From Sphingomonas sp. (lineage in GTDB: Bacteria; Pseudomonadota; Alphaproteobacteria; Sphingomonadales; Sphingomonadaceae): a stretch of DNA of 64,000 nt. The stretch lies in assembly GCA_017304655.1 (NCBI GenBank), contig JAFKLY010000002.1, positions 434,001 through 498,000 of the forward strand, given 5' to 3'. The notes under the pieces are model-generated. The model saw only the letters and a program-made list of their open reading frames with translations. It made no database searches and was not told the DNA's origin. Made by a program: the position numbers and the translations under genes. Of this stretch, positions 53,174 to 61,526 are shown piece after piece (positions within the stretch are counted from its first letter, which is position 1; each line of letters begins with the position of its first letter).

Positions 53174-54616
53174 TCAGGGCAGCTTGAAGGTCCATCGTCC
53201 CGCAGGGCTGGCTGGATCGAACCGTGCCAGCGTGGGGGTCGTCCCGCCCATGGCAACCAGCGCCATCGGCTCAGTCCCACCAGGCACTGCCTTGGGCATG
53301 ATGCGATAGGTGCCGTCGGTCAGCTGGTCGATGCGCCAAAGCTGCTCTGCCGCACCGGTGAAGGCGGGCACGGCTTCCACTTCGCCATTGGCGGTCGCGG
53401 CCAGGGCGCGGTTGGTGCCGGCGATGATGATCTTGTAATAAGGCGTGCCCATCACACCCCCGGCCTCGACGACCGGGGCGATGCTCCAGAGCTGATGGGG
53501 CCGCACCATATAGTCGCCCATGTCGACCGCGATTTTGCCGGCGGGCCATCCGGCGGCATCCTGCGCCAACGTCTGGTCCGGCACGGGTGTGATCGGGTCG
53601 CCGGGCTTGGCGAAGAAGCTGCGCCGCGCATCGAAATCGATCCGCACGAAATCCGTCGCGAGCTGCAGTGCATAGCCGCTCCGTTCGGACTCGATCTCAT
53701 AGGTGCCGGCGCGCAGATTGTCGCCCGCGACAGGCCAGCCATCCTTCCACAGCAGCGGGCGGATGCCGAGCACGCTGCGGCCGCGGTTCATGTCAGTCTC
53801 ATAGTGCATCGAGAATTTCTCGACGCCGTCGCCCAGGTCGATGAGCCCGAAATGGCCCGGGCCGATATCCCGCCCGCGAGCGTTCACGACGGATTTGCCG
53901 CCGCCCTTGAGCAGCGGGATACCCATATTGTCGACATAAGGGCCAAGCGGACTGCGCGAGCGGCCAACGCGGATATTGTATGTGGAGTTGGGGCCATCAC
54001 AGCAGGTGCCATGCGTGCCCAGCAGATAATACCAGCCATCCCGGTACAGAAGTGCCGTGGCTTCCATGTCGATCGCCACGTCGACCGGCTGGTTGCCGGG
54101 CATCCGCGCGCCGGTTTTCGGATCAAGCTCGACCACGCGGATCGCGCCGAAATAGGTGCCGTAGCTCAGCCAAAGTCGTCCATCGACGAGCAGGAAGGCG
54201 GGGTCGATTGCATCGGCATTCTCCATGCCGTTGCTGGATGCGATCGTGCCGACCTCGTGATAGCCGAAATCCGGCGAGGCGGGATCGAGCGACTTGGTCC
54301 ACATGATCTTGACGTCGCTGGCGTGTCCGCCGGACATGCCACCGCCGCCGACCGCATAAGCGACATAATAGCGCTCACCAATCTTGATGATGTCCGGCGC
54401 GACGCCGCCGCCCGGACGATTGCCGCCGGCACGCCAGGTCCAGCCATCCTCCGAGACGAGACCGTCCCGGCCTGTGCCGAAGGTGTAATATTTCCCGCCG
54501 GACTCTGTAATGGTCGAGGGATCGTGGATGAAAGGCTCGCCAGCCAACTGGGCAAAGGCAGGAGTCTGGAGAAAGAGCAGGGCGAGGCCGGTGGCTGCGG
54601 TGGAAAGGAGCTTCAT
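53174..54616 (-). CDS. GH43-family glycosidase with C-terminal trefoil-like domain
   Basis: Secreted glycoside hydrolase (480 aa), signal peptide ending TPAFAQ. GH43 features: FIHDPSTI with the catalytic base Asp32, ADAIDPAFLL with the pKa-modulating Asp, and IDMEATALLYRDGWYYLLG with the acid Glu. The blade pattern resembles arabinan endo-1,5-alpha-arabinosidases. From about residue 320 a second domain has Q-x-W strands (HQLWSI, EQLWRI) like a ricin-type beta-trefoil that binds sugars. Last gene of the minus operon with two esterases, fitting removal of arabinose and acyl side groups from plant polysaccharide. Confidence 0.88.
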   Translation of the reverse strand: MKLLSTAATGLALLFLQTPAFAQLAGEPFIHDPSTITESGGKYYTFGTGRDGLVSEDGWTWRAGGNRPGGGVAPDIIKIGERYYVAYAVGGGGMSGGHASDVKIMWTKSLDPASPDFGYHEVGTIASSNGMENADAIDPAFLLVDGRLWLSYGTYFGAIRVVELDPKTGARMPGNQPVDVAIDMEATALLYRDGWYYLLGTHGTCCDGPNSTYNIRVGRSRSPLGPYVDNMGIPLLKGGGKSVVNARGRDIGPGHFGLIDLGDGVEKFSMHYETDMNRGRSVLGIRPLLWKDGWPVAGDNLRAGTYEIESERSGYALQLATDFVRIDFDARRSFFAKPGDPITPVPDQTLAQDAAGWPAGKIAVDMGDYMVRPHQLWSIAPVVEAGGVMGTPYYKIIIAGTNRALAATANGEVEAVPAFTGAAEQLWRIDQLTDGTYRIMPKAVPGGTEPMALVAMGGTTPTLARFDPASPAGRWTFKLP

Positions 54617-54656
54617 GCGATCACCATGGTCAGCGGGATGAGGGAAAAGGGGAGGG

Positions 54657-55370
54657 TCAAAGCGCGCTCACGGCAAGGTCCGTGACGGCCTTTCCGCTCT
54701 CGTCGATGAACCGGACACAGAAGTCGCTCAGGCCAGGACCGTTGATGACAGCGCCCCAGATGATGTTGCGGCCCTTCTTCAGGGTGATCCGGCGTGAGAC
54801 GACATCGTCCATCACCATGCGGCGGTCGTTGAACAGGCCGGCTGTCTCCTCGCCATTCACCCACCACATCGATGCGGAATTGGAGCCGACGGCGAGGCGG
54901 ACATTCTGCATCTCGCGCGGACTGTCGATCACCGTCGCGGCGTAGAAGATGACGCCATATTTGGTCTTGCCGAGCGACTGGGCGAAGTTGAACAGCTTGA
55001 CGTCGAAGCCGGTCGTTTCCAGCGCGTGCCAGGCGAGCGGCGTGCCCGCGACCGTCACTGTCTCGCCGGCGCGCGGCACTCTGGTGAACTGACCTTTGAA
55101 ATAGGGCGCCGTCAGCGCCTGACGCACATAGGTGCCGGTGAAGCCGGAATTGGTGCGGTTGGGCTTGGTGATCGGTTCGAGCAGCAGCCAGCGTCGGATG
55201 AAGCCGTCCTTGTCCGGCGCCATCGGCCCTTTGGCCGCGGGCACGAAATAGGGCGCGAGCCCGCTGTCAGGCGCCGCCGCTGCCTTCGCTGACGGCATCA
55301 TCAGTGTGGCGGACCCGCAGGTCAGGGTCAAGGCAAGCAAGGCAGGGGACATGGCCTTGAGGCTGGTCAT
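54657..55370 (-). CDS. Secreted beta-rich protein of unknown function
   Basis: A 237-residue exported protein from ATG 55370 (AAGGA site at 7 bases); signal peptide ends about PSAKAAAA. The much longer open frame upstream is antisense-type readthrough. The mature part is beta-strand rich (TGTYVRQALTAPYFKGQ, YGVIFYAATVI, SASMWWVNGEETAGLFN, LKKGRNIIWGAVINGPG), like a jelly-roll or galactose-binding-like module as appended to glycosidases, here as a separate protein. It lies between the acetylesterase and GH43 genes (gaps 52 and 40 bases). A carbohydrate-binding helper is the best guess. Confidence 0.65.
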   Translation of the reverse strand: MTSLKAMSPALLALTLTCGSATLMMPSAKAAAAPDSGLAPYFVPAAKGPMAPDKDGFIRRWLLLEPITKPNRTNSGFTGTYVRQALTAPYFKGQFTRVPRAGETVTVAGTPLAWHALETTGFDVKLFNFAQSLGKTKYGVIFYAATVIDSPREMQNVRLAVGSNSASMWWVNGEETAGLFNDRRMVMDDVVSRRITLKKGRNIIWGAVINGPGLSDFCVRFIDESGKAVTDLAVSAL

Positions 55371-55422
55371 GATCAGTCCTTCCGATAGACGAAAACGGGA
55401 AAAGCTGGCGTGAGGGGCACGA

Positions 55423-56358
55423 TCATCGCCCTTTGAGCAGGCCGCGCGTGTCGAGCCAGCGCACGAAGGAGTCGAGCCAGCCGGTGCTGGTCGTGGCGTC
55501 CTTGCCAAGGCCAAAGCCATGGCCGCCTTGCTCGTACATGTGGAACTCGACCGGCCGCTTCGCCTCCTGCCAGGCATCGAGCAGGCCGAAGCCCTTGTGG
55601 GCGAACAGCGGATCGTCAGACGCCAGAACCGCGAACATCGGCGGCGCACCGGCAGGCACTGTGACCCGCTCCATGGAGCCATAGATCGGGGCGATGAACG
55701 CCAGTTTCAGGTCTGGCCGGGTGAGCGTCGTCACCATGGTCGTCATCGCACCGGCGGAAAAGCCCATCATGCCGACCCGCTCGGGATCGACGTGCCATTC
55801 TTTTGCCCGCGCGCGCACCAGAGAGATCGCCGCGACCGCGTCAGCAATCTGGTCGCTCATGTTCGCGGCGGCTTCATCCGGCTTCAGGCGGGAACCGGGT
55901 TCACCGACATTGGCGAAGGTCTGCGTGAGCAGCCGGTCGAAATCCGCGAGCGCGGGCGGTGTCGGTTTCAGCCGATATTTGAGCACGAACGCTGCGATGC
56001 CGCGATCCGCCAGCGCGCGCGCCACCCGCCAACCCTCATTCTCCATCGAAAGCAGCAAGAACGCGCCGCCCGGGGCGACGATCACCGCGGCGCCTGTCGC
56101 CTTCGCTGGGTCGGGAAGGAAGGGCGTGAGCGTTGCCGTCGAGACATTGCGCGCCATCGGCACGCCATATTGGCGGAACCAGCTTTCCGGGGCGGTTGCG
56201 TCCTTGAGCCCGCCGGTGCCAAGCCGGATTGCGTTCGGCTCAACGGGGGCGGGGATAGCCGTCACCGTCGCGTCCTGCGCTCGCGCCGGCGTGGCGACCA
56301 ACATCGCGAGGGCGAGGAGCGGTGTGCCGATGCCAAAGAATGAACTGTTGTATTTCAA
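55423..56358 (-). CDS. Secreted alpha/beta-hydrolase, acetylesterase type
   Basis: Esterase (311 aa) from TTG 56358, which has a GGGAGAA site; an in-frame TTG at 56388 would add 10 residues. Signal peptide ends ATPARAQ. The nucleophile Ser is in MMGFSAGAMTT; Asp in LASDDPLFAH; His in MYEQGGHGFGLG. The oxyanion segment is VIVAPGGAFLLLS. This matches the acetyl-xylan/acetylesterase type that works with hemicellulases. Second gene of the minus operon, 38 bases after the carboxylesterase. Confidence 0.85.
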   Translation of the reverse strand: MKYNSSFFGIGTPLLALAMLVATPARAQDATVTAIPAPVEPNAIRLGTGGLKDATAPESWFRQYGVPMARNVSTATLTPFLPDPAKATGAAVIVAPGGAFLLLSMENEGWRVARALADRGIAAFVLKYRLKPTPPALADFDRLLTQTFANVGEPGSRLKPDEAAANMSDQIADAVAAISLVRARAKEWHVDPERVGMMGFSAGAMTTMVTTLTRPDLKLAFIAPIYGSMERVTVPAGAPPMFAVLASDDPLFAHKGFGLLDAWQEAKRPVEFHMYEQGGHGFGLGKDATTSTGWLDSFVRWLDTRGLLKGR

Positions 56359-56396
56359 AGATTTTCTCCCAAGCCCTCGTCGAACCAACGCTCAGA

Positions 56397-58067
56397 TCAG
56401 CCCAGTAGAATGCGCCGCACGTCGCCATCGGGGTCGTCCACCATGCGACAGTGATTGTCGAAGATCATGGTTTGACAGCGGGTCGGGTCGGTCGGTGACC
56501 AGGCAAGGCCCGGCTGGCCGGGATTGCCGGTCCGCGCGAAATTGGCCCAGGCGGTCGCCATCTTACGGGCCAGCGCTTGTGCTTCCGGCGTGTTGCCTGT
56601 CCCCTGATCGCAAAGCTTGGTGTTGTCGAAGCAGAAGGCCAGCTCCGCCGTGTGCCAGGCACCGCACTGTCCATCGAGTTGCGGGGACTGCCAGGTGAAC
56701 CAATATTGATAAACCGGCGCGCCGCCCTGACCGTGCTTCAGCTTCACCATCCGCTGGACGTTGTCGCGCTGGCCATAGCCGCCAACCGCATAGGAAAGCG
56801 TGCGGATGCTCTTGCCGGGATTGGCCTTCTTCATCGCCGCGATCAGCGCATCGGCTTTCTGCGCGTTGAAGTTGCGCTCTAGGGTGGCGCGCCACTCCGC
56901 CTCGGTCGGGTTGGAGCCGTAGGACATGCCTTCCTCGCTCACCGAGCCGATCAGGACGGGCACGTCCTTTGAGACGTCTGGGCCAACGTCCTGATAGGAA
57001 CGCTGTGTGATAATATTGCCGTCGACGGTCGGCGCCCAGCCGACGCGCGCCGGTCCAGAAGGCGGGAAGCCCAGCCGCATGTTGAAGGGGCCGTTCATCT
57101 CCGTCGCCACCTTGTTGCCGGCATCGTACAGGGTTTGCCAGGGCATAGCCTGCAGCGCGGCCATGTCACCCGCGCGGACGCCGAGTGCCGCGATCAACCG
57201 ACGCGAGAACTCTCGCGATTGCGCCAGTTCTGGGATGTTGCCGCCGCCGCCGGACTGAATGGCGGCCCGGTGGATCAGGCCCTTGCCGGACGGCATTCCG
57301 AGCATGGTCGTCACTTTCGATCCGCCGCCGGACTGGCCGTAGATCATGACGCGATCAGGATCGCCGCCGAAGTTCGCGATATTCTCCCGCACCCAGCGCA
57401 ACGCGGCAATGCAGTCGGTCATGCTGCAATTGACCGATTCCTCGTAGGCCGCGCCGCCCATGTCGCGCAGGTCGAGGAAGCCAAGTACGTTGAGCCGGTG
57501 ATTGATCGACACCTGCACCACATCGTGGTGGCGAGCCATTTGCGCGCCGTCATGGGAGGCGAGCTCGTAGGAGGAGCCAAAGCTGAAGCCGCCACCATGG
57601 AAATAGACCATCACCGGGCGATTGCCGCTCAGCGATGGCGTCCAGATGTTGAGCTTGAGCATGTCCTCGCCGAAGAACCCATCGGTCCATTGCTGCAGGA
57701 AGGTGTGCTCCACCGCGCGGAAATTATGCGGCGATTGCGGGCAGTTCGCGCCGTAAGCCAGCGTGTTGAGCGGTTCGCTCCAACGCTTGGGAGCCTTGGC
57801 CGGAAGCCAGCGGTTCGCGCCGCCGGTGTCCTCGCCATAAGGGATGCCTTTGAAGGTGAAGACATCGTCGGCGATGTAACCGCGCACAGAGCCATATTGG
57901 GTTTTGGCAATAGCGCTGCGCGGTGTGGCGCAGGTGCCGCCTGCGCCGCTTTTTGCTCGCGCCGTGGCGGCCTGTGCGAGGCCGCTCGGCAGGGCAATGC
58001 CCGCTCCTGCAATCGCGGAAGCCAGCATGGCTTCCCGGCGGCCGATTCTCAGAATGTCCTCAGACAT
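56397..58067 (-). CDS. Carboxylesterase type B, Tat-exported (second copy)
   Basis: Carboxylesterase B family enzyme (556 aa) from ATG 58067, with a GGAGGGG site 5 bases upstream. Twin-arginine leader: GRREAMLASAIAGAGIALPSG, cut near LAQAA. Catalytic features are FHGGGFSFGS, MIYGQSGGGSKV (nucleophile Ser) and AWHTAELAFCF. It has a paralogue at 45337 with the same overall plan, so the two operons may share ancestry. First gene of the esterase-GH43 operon and divergent from GH9. Likely removes phenolic or acetyl esters from polysaccharide fragments. Confidence 0.9.
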   Translation of the reverse strand: MSEDILRIGRREAMLASAIAGAGIALPSGLAQAATARAKSGAGGTCATPRSAIAKTQYGSVRGYIADDVFTFKGIPYGEDTGGANRWLPAKAPKRWSEPLNTLAYGANCPQSPHNFRAVEHTFLQQWTDGFFGEDMLKLNIWTPSLSGNRPVMVYFHGGGFSFGSSYELASHDGAQMARHHDVVQVSINHRLNVLGFLDLRDMGGAAYEESVNCSMTDCIAALRWVRENIANFGGDPDRVMIYGQSGGGSKVTTMLGMPSGKGLIHRAAIQSGGGGNIPELAQSREFSRRLIAALGVRAGDMAALQAMPWQTLYDAGNKVATEMNGPFNMRLGFPPSGPARVGWAPTVDGNIITQRSYQDVGPDVSKDVPVLIGSVSEEGMSYGSNPTEAEWRATLERNFNAQKADALIAAMKKANPGKSIRTLSYAVGGYGQRDNVQRMVKLKHGQGGAPVYQYWFTWQSPQLDGQCGAWHTAELAFCFDNTKLCDQGTGNTPEAQALARKMATAWANFARTGNPGQPGLAWSPTDPTRCQTMIFDNHCRMVDDPDGDVRRILLG

Positions 58068-58181
58068 GATCCCCTCCAGCTCTACGCCGTCATGGCGCCT
58101 GCTGCCGGACGACGCGGACCTTTGTGATCCGTCTTGCCCCGGTGACAGGAAGCATAAACGCAGCAATGTTGCGCCGTCAAC

Positions 58182-58192
58182 TTGTCTGACAA
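58182..58192. promoter_or_regulatory. TTGTC-N-GACAA palindrome, GntR-like operator
   Basis: TTGTCTGACAA is a perfect 11-base palindrome, with further matching A/T flanks, in the promoter region of the minus esterase-GH43 operon. The form resembles operators of the FadR/FCD branch of GntR regulators, which often control sugar-acid genes. The regulator gene is not in the window. Confidence 0.5.
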
Positions 58193-58246
58193 ATTATATC
58201 TTCGATGGTCCGGCCTTCACGTGACGTCGACCTCCGGGGAGGATTT

Positions 58247-58274
58247 TTGCGGAAGGCAGGGGTAGGCATATAAA
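58247..58274 (+). promoter_or_regulatory. Candidate sigma-70 promoter of GH9 gene
   Basis: TTGCGG (58247-58252) and TATAAA (58269-58274) are 16 bases apart and face the GH9 gene. Transcription would begin near 58,281, just before the LacI-like element, so repressor binding there would block the start of elongation. Confidence 0.45.
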
Positions 58275-58287
58275 AGAAATCATCATA

Positions 58288-58301
58288 TGGTAGCGATATC
58301 A
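58288..58301. promoter_or_regulatory. LacI-type operator before GH9
   Basis: TGGTAGCGATATCA is an imperfect 14-base palindrome with the central CG of LacI-family operators. It matches the Xanthomonas xyl-box (TGGTAGCGCTAACA, recalled from the literature) at most positions. It lies in the likely transcribed leader, 13 bases before the GH9 start. A related perfect palindrome is at 62604. Confidence 0.55.
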
Positions 58302-58314
58302 AAAACAGGAGCGG

Positions 58315-60858
58315 ATGATGGCTGGCAAAGGGCTGCTGAAACGTTTTGTCATACTTTTAATGGCAAGTTCTGCTTCTGCGCCGCCGCTTATGGCGCAGGA
58401 CACGGCGGTTCGGCTCGGCCAGGCCGGCTATCTCGAAGCACCTGGCGTCAACGTCCTTGTCTTCAGCAACTGGTACGACGGGCTCTTCGCCGACTCGAAG
58501 ATCAGCGGGGTCGAGATCATTCAGCAGGATCAGCGGATCGCCACTAATGGCGATGTGCGGCTGTCTGCGACGCCGGGCCAGTGGGATCCGATTGGGCGAC
58601 TGGTCGAACGAAAGGTCGATACGCAGACCGGCGCCATAGAGGCCAGGCTGGAGTATCCCGACGCTGGTTTCAGCTATATCATTCGCGCGGTACCTCAGGG
58701 CAAGCAAGTCATCCTGACGGTCGAATTGCCCCAGGCTCTGCCGGCTGCGCTCGCCGGCAGGGCGGGGTTCAATCTCGAGTTTCTCCCTTCTGCCTATTTC
58801 CACCAAAGCTATCTGGTGGACGGGCACGCGGGCGGCTTCCCGCTTTATCCCTCAAGCGCCATGGTACGAACGGCCGAGCGCAACGCCGCCAGCGGACGTA
58901 GCGACGGTCCGGGCGCAGAACCGCTGCCGATGGCGAGCGGGAACGATTTCGTGCTGGCTCCGTCCGATGCCGCGCGCCGGGTCCATGTTCGCTCGGAGAC
59001 GCCGATCGCGCTCTATGACGGGCGCAATCAGGCCCAGAATGGCTGGTTTGTGCTGCGATCGGTGCTGCCTGCGGGCAAGACCGGTGTGGTGCTGCAATGG
59101 ACGCTGGAAGCGAGCGCTGTGCCGGGCTGGCTGCGCACGCCGTCCATCGGCCACTCGCAGCTTGGCTATGCCCCCGATCAGCAGAAGGTCGCGACGATCG
59201 AGATCGATCGCAACGATGCCCGCCGCCCTCAGGTGCAGCTGCTGCGCATCGAGCCGTCTGGTCGGGAGGTGCCCGTGCTGTCTGGCGCACCCGCCGATTG
59301 GGGCGACTATCTGCGCTATCATTATCTCTCTTTCGATTTCAGCGCGGTCCGCAATCCGGGCCTCTATGTGCTCGCTTATGGCGAAACGCGCACGGCGCCG
59401 TTCCGCATCGATCCGGAGATCTATCGAGACGCCTGGCACCCGACGCTTGACGTCTATTTCCCGGTGGCGATGGATCATATGACGGTGAACGAGGCCTATC
59501 GCGTCTGGCATGGACCGTCACACATGGATGACGCGCGGCAAGCGCCGGTCAATCACGAGCATCTCGATCTCTATGCGCAGGGGCCGACCACGGACACGCC
59601 GTTCAAGCCGGGCGAGCATATTCCGGGCCTGAATGTCGGCGGCTGGTTCGATGCCGGCGATTTCGACATTCGTACGGAGACGCAATATGCTGTCGTCCGC
59701 TCGATGGTGCGCAGCTGGGAGGCGTTTGGGCTTGACCGGGATACGACCAGCGTCGACGATCGCACGCGCCGTGTCGAGATGCATGTGCCGGACGGACAGC
59801 CCGATCTGTTGCAGCAGATCCGCCATGGCACGCTCCAACTCGTCGCGCAGTTCGACGCCGTAGGGCATGCGATCAACGGCATCGTGGAGCCGGATGTTGG
59901 CCAATATACCCATCTTGGCGATGCGGGCAGCAAGACGGACGGAAAGATTTACGATCCCGCCCTCCAGCCTTATGACGTGAAGGGCGATCATAGCGGCACG
60001 CCGGATGATCGCTGGGCCTTCACCACCAAGTCCTCATCGCTGAACTATGGTTCGATTGCGGCGTTGGCGGCGGCCAGCCGGGCGCTCAAGACGCTCGATC
60101 CTGCCCTTTCGGCCAAGGCCCTGGAGATTGCAAAGCGCGTGTGGGCGCAGGAGCAAGGGCATGCGCCCGATATCTATCGCCATGGCAACACAACGGGCGG
60201 CCCCCTCGAAGCCGAGCAGTTCACAGCGGCGGTGGAATTGCTCAAGACGACGAAGGACAAGCAATATGCCGCGCAGATCGAAAAGCTGTGGCCAAGCATT
60301 GCCAGGTTCTTCGGCTTCCAGGCTGGCGTCGCCGCCGAGGCGTTGCCGCTGATGCCGCGCTCCTATCGCAAGGCGATGATCCCGCTGGTGCGCGAGTGGG
60401 TCGCCAAGAGCGATGCCGCCGTGGCCAGAAACCCCTATGGCGTGCCGATCTCTGAAGGCGGCTGGGCGGGCAGCCAAGGCGTGCTCGATTATGGCCTGAC
60501 GACTTATGCGCTGCACAAGGCGTTCCCGGACATTGTGAAGCCGGACGCTGTGTTTCGCAGCCTTGCTTATGTTTTGGGCAATCATCCGGGGTCGGACATT
60601 TCCTTCGTCTCTGGTGTGGGATCCCGGTCCAAGGAAGTGGCCTATGGCAATAATCGCGCAGACTTCAGTTTCATCGCCGGCGGTGTTGTGCCGGGTGCGC
60701 TCATCATCAAGCCGGACTTCCCCGAGAACCACGAGGATTGGCCCTTTTTCTGGGGCGAGAATGAATATGTGATCCCCGGCGGATCGTCCTTCATCGAACT
60801 GACCAATGCAGCGCATGATCTGTTGAAGACCAAGGCTCTCGGCGTCGTCGCGCCCTAG
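58315..60858 (+). CDS. GH9-family glycoside hydrolase with N-terminal beta domains
   Basis: Secreted enzyme (847 aa), signal peptide ending PPLMAQD. Domains: an extra beta-rich domain at about 28-275, an Ig-like CelD-type domain at about 280-370, then the GH9 barrel at about 375-845. Catalytic residues are in NVGGWFDAGDFDIRTE (Asp, about residue 448) and FWGENEYVIPGGS (Glu, about 815). GH9 enzymes are mostly beta-1,4-glucanases; the large extra N-terminal domain is unusual and specificity may be a hemicellulose oligomer. ATGs at 58315 and 58318 follow AGGAG. Its stop shares a CTAG with the opposite dgoA stop. Confidence 0.88.
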   Translation: MMAGKGLLKRFVILLMASSASAPPLMAQDTAVRLGQAGYLEAPGVNVLVFSNWYDGLFADSKISGVEIIQQDQRIATNGDVRLSATPGQWDPIGRLVERKVDTQTGAIEARLEYPDAGFSYIIRAVPQGKQVILTVELPQALPAALAGRAGFNLEFLPSAYFHQSYLVDGHAGGFPLYPSSAMVRTAERNAASGRSDGPGAEPLPMASGNDFVLAPSDAARRVHVRSETPIALYDGRNQAQNGWFVLRSVLPAGKTGVVLQWTLEASAVPGWLRTPSIGHSQLGYAPDQQKVATIEIDRNDARRPQVQLLRIEPSGREVPVLSGAPADWGDYLRYHYLSFDFSAVRNPGLYVLAYGETRTAPFRIDPEIYRDAWHPTLDVYFPVAMDHMTVNEAYRVWHGPSHMDDARQAPVNHEHLDLYAQGPTTDTPFKPGEHIPGLNVGGWFDAGDFDIRTETQYAVVRSMVRSWEAFGLDRDTTSVDDRTRRVEMHVPDGQPDLLQQIRHGTLQLVAQFDAVGHAINGIVEPDVGQYTHLGDAGSKTDGKIYDPALQPYDVKGDHSGTPDDRWAFTTKSSSLNYGSIAALAAASRALKTLDPALSAKALEIAKRVWAQEQGHAPDIYRHGNTTGGPLEAEQFTAAVELLKTTKDKQYAAQIEKLWPSIARFFGFQAGVAAEALPLMPRSYRKAMIPLVREWVAKSDAAVARNPYGVPISEGGWAGSQGVLDYGLTTYALHKAFPDIVKPDAVFRSLAYVLGNHPGSDISFVSGVGSRSKEVAYGNNRADFSFIAGGVVPGALIIKPDFPENHEDWPFFWGENEYVIPGGSSFIELTNAAHDLLKTKALGVVAP

Positions 60859-61481
60859 GTGCTGGCGCGCCAGGCCTCTGTCAGGGACATGGCGCGCTGA
60901 TCCAGCTCTGCTAGCGCGATCCCGGGGCTGAAGAGCGACGAGCCGATGCCGAATCCGTCTGCGCCCGCGCGGCGCCAGGCGCAGAGGTTGTCCGGGCCGA
61001 TCCCGCCGACGGCAAAGACCGGAATGTCCGGCGGCAACACCGCCTTCATGGCCTTGAGTACTGCCGGGCTGTGCATCTCGGCCGGAAAGAGTTTCAGGCC
61101 GTCCGCACCGGCGTCGAGCGCAGCGAAGGCCTCGGTCGGTGTCGCGATACCAGGCAGCGAGATCAGGCCCAGTGCCTTCGTCCGTCGGATGACGCTGGGG
61201 TTCATGTTCGGCGAGACGATGATGCGCCCGCCGGCTTGCGCGACGTCCTCCACCTGTGCGGGTGTGAGCACTGTGCCGGCGCCGATCAGCACGCTGGCTT
61301 GCGTGTTGGCCGCCAGCGCAGCGATGCTGTCCAGCGGGCGAGGCGAGTTGAGCGGCACCTCAATGCAGAGCAGCCCGGCGCGCTCCAGGGTCTGCCCTAC
61401 GGCGGGTGCGTCTTCCGGTGCCAACCCGCGCAGGATCGCAACGAGCGGCATGGGCGCGATCTGATCAAACCAGTGGCTCAT
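60855..61481 (-). CDS. dgoA: 2-dehydro-3-deoxy-6-phosphogalactonate aldolase
   Basis: Class I aldolase (208 aa) of the KDPG/KDPGal family, splitting the 6-phosphorylated 2-keto-3-deoxy sugar acid into pyruvate and glyceraldehyde 3-phosphate. Features: MPLVAILRGLAPEDA, CIEVPLNSP (typical of DgoA rather than Eda), VLIGAGTVLTP, IVSPNMNP, LPGIATPTEA, and the Schiff-base Lys in ADGLKLFPAE. It lies 45 bases after the KDG kinase, which supplies its substrate. KDPG aldolase activity cannot be excluded, but the NSPRP segment favours KDPGal. Confidence 0.9.
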   Translation of the reverse strand: MSHWFDQIAPMPLVAILRGLAPEDAPAVGQTLERAGLLCIEVPLNSPRPLDSIAALAANTQASVLIGAGTVLTPAQVEDVAQAGGRIIVSPNMNPSVIRRTKALGLISLPGIATPTEAFAALDAGADGLKLFPAEMHSPAVLKAMKAVLPPDIPVFAVGGIGPDNLCAWRRAGADGFGIGSSLFSPGIALAELDQRAMSLTEAWRAST

Positions 61482-61526
61482 GGGATTTTGGTCCTCAAGG
61501 GCAATGTCATGCGGGGCCGTGAGCGC

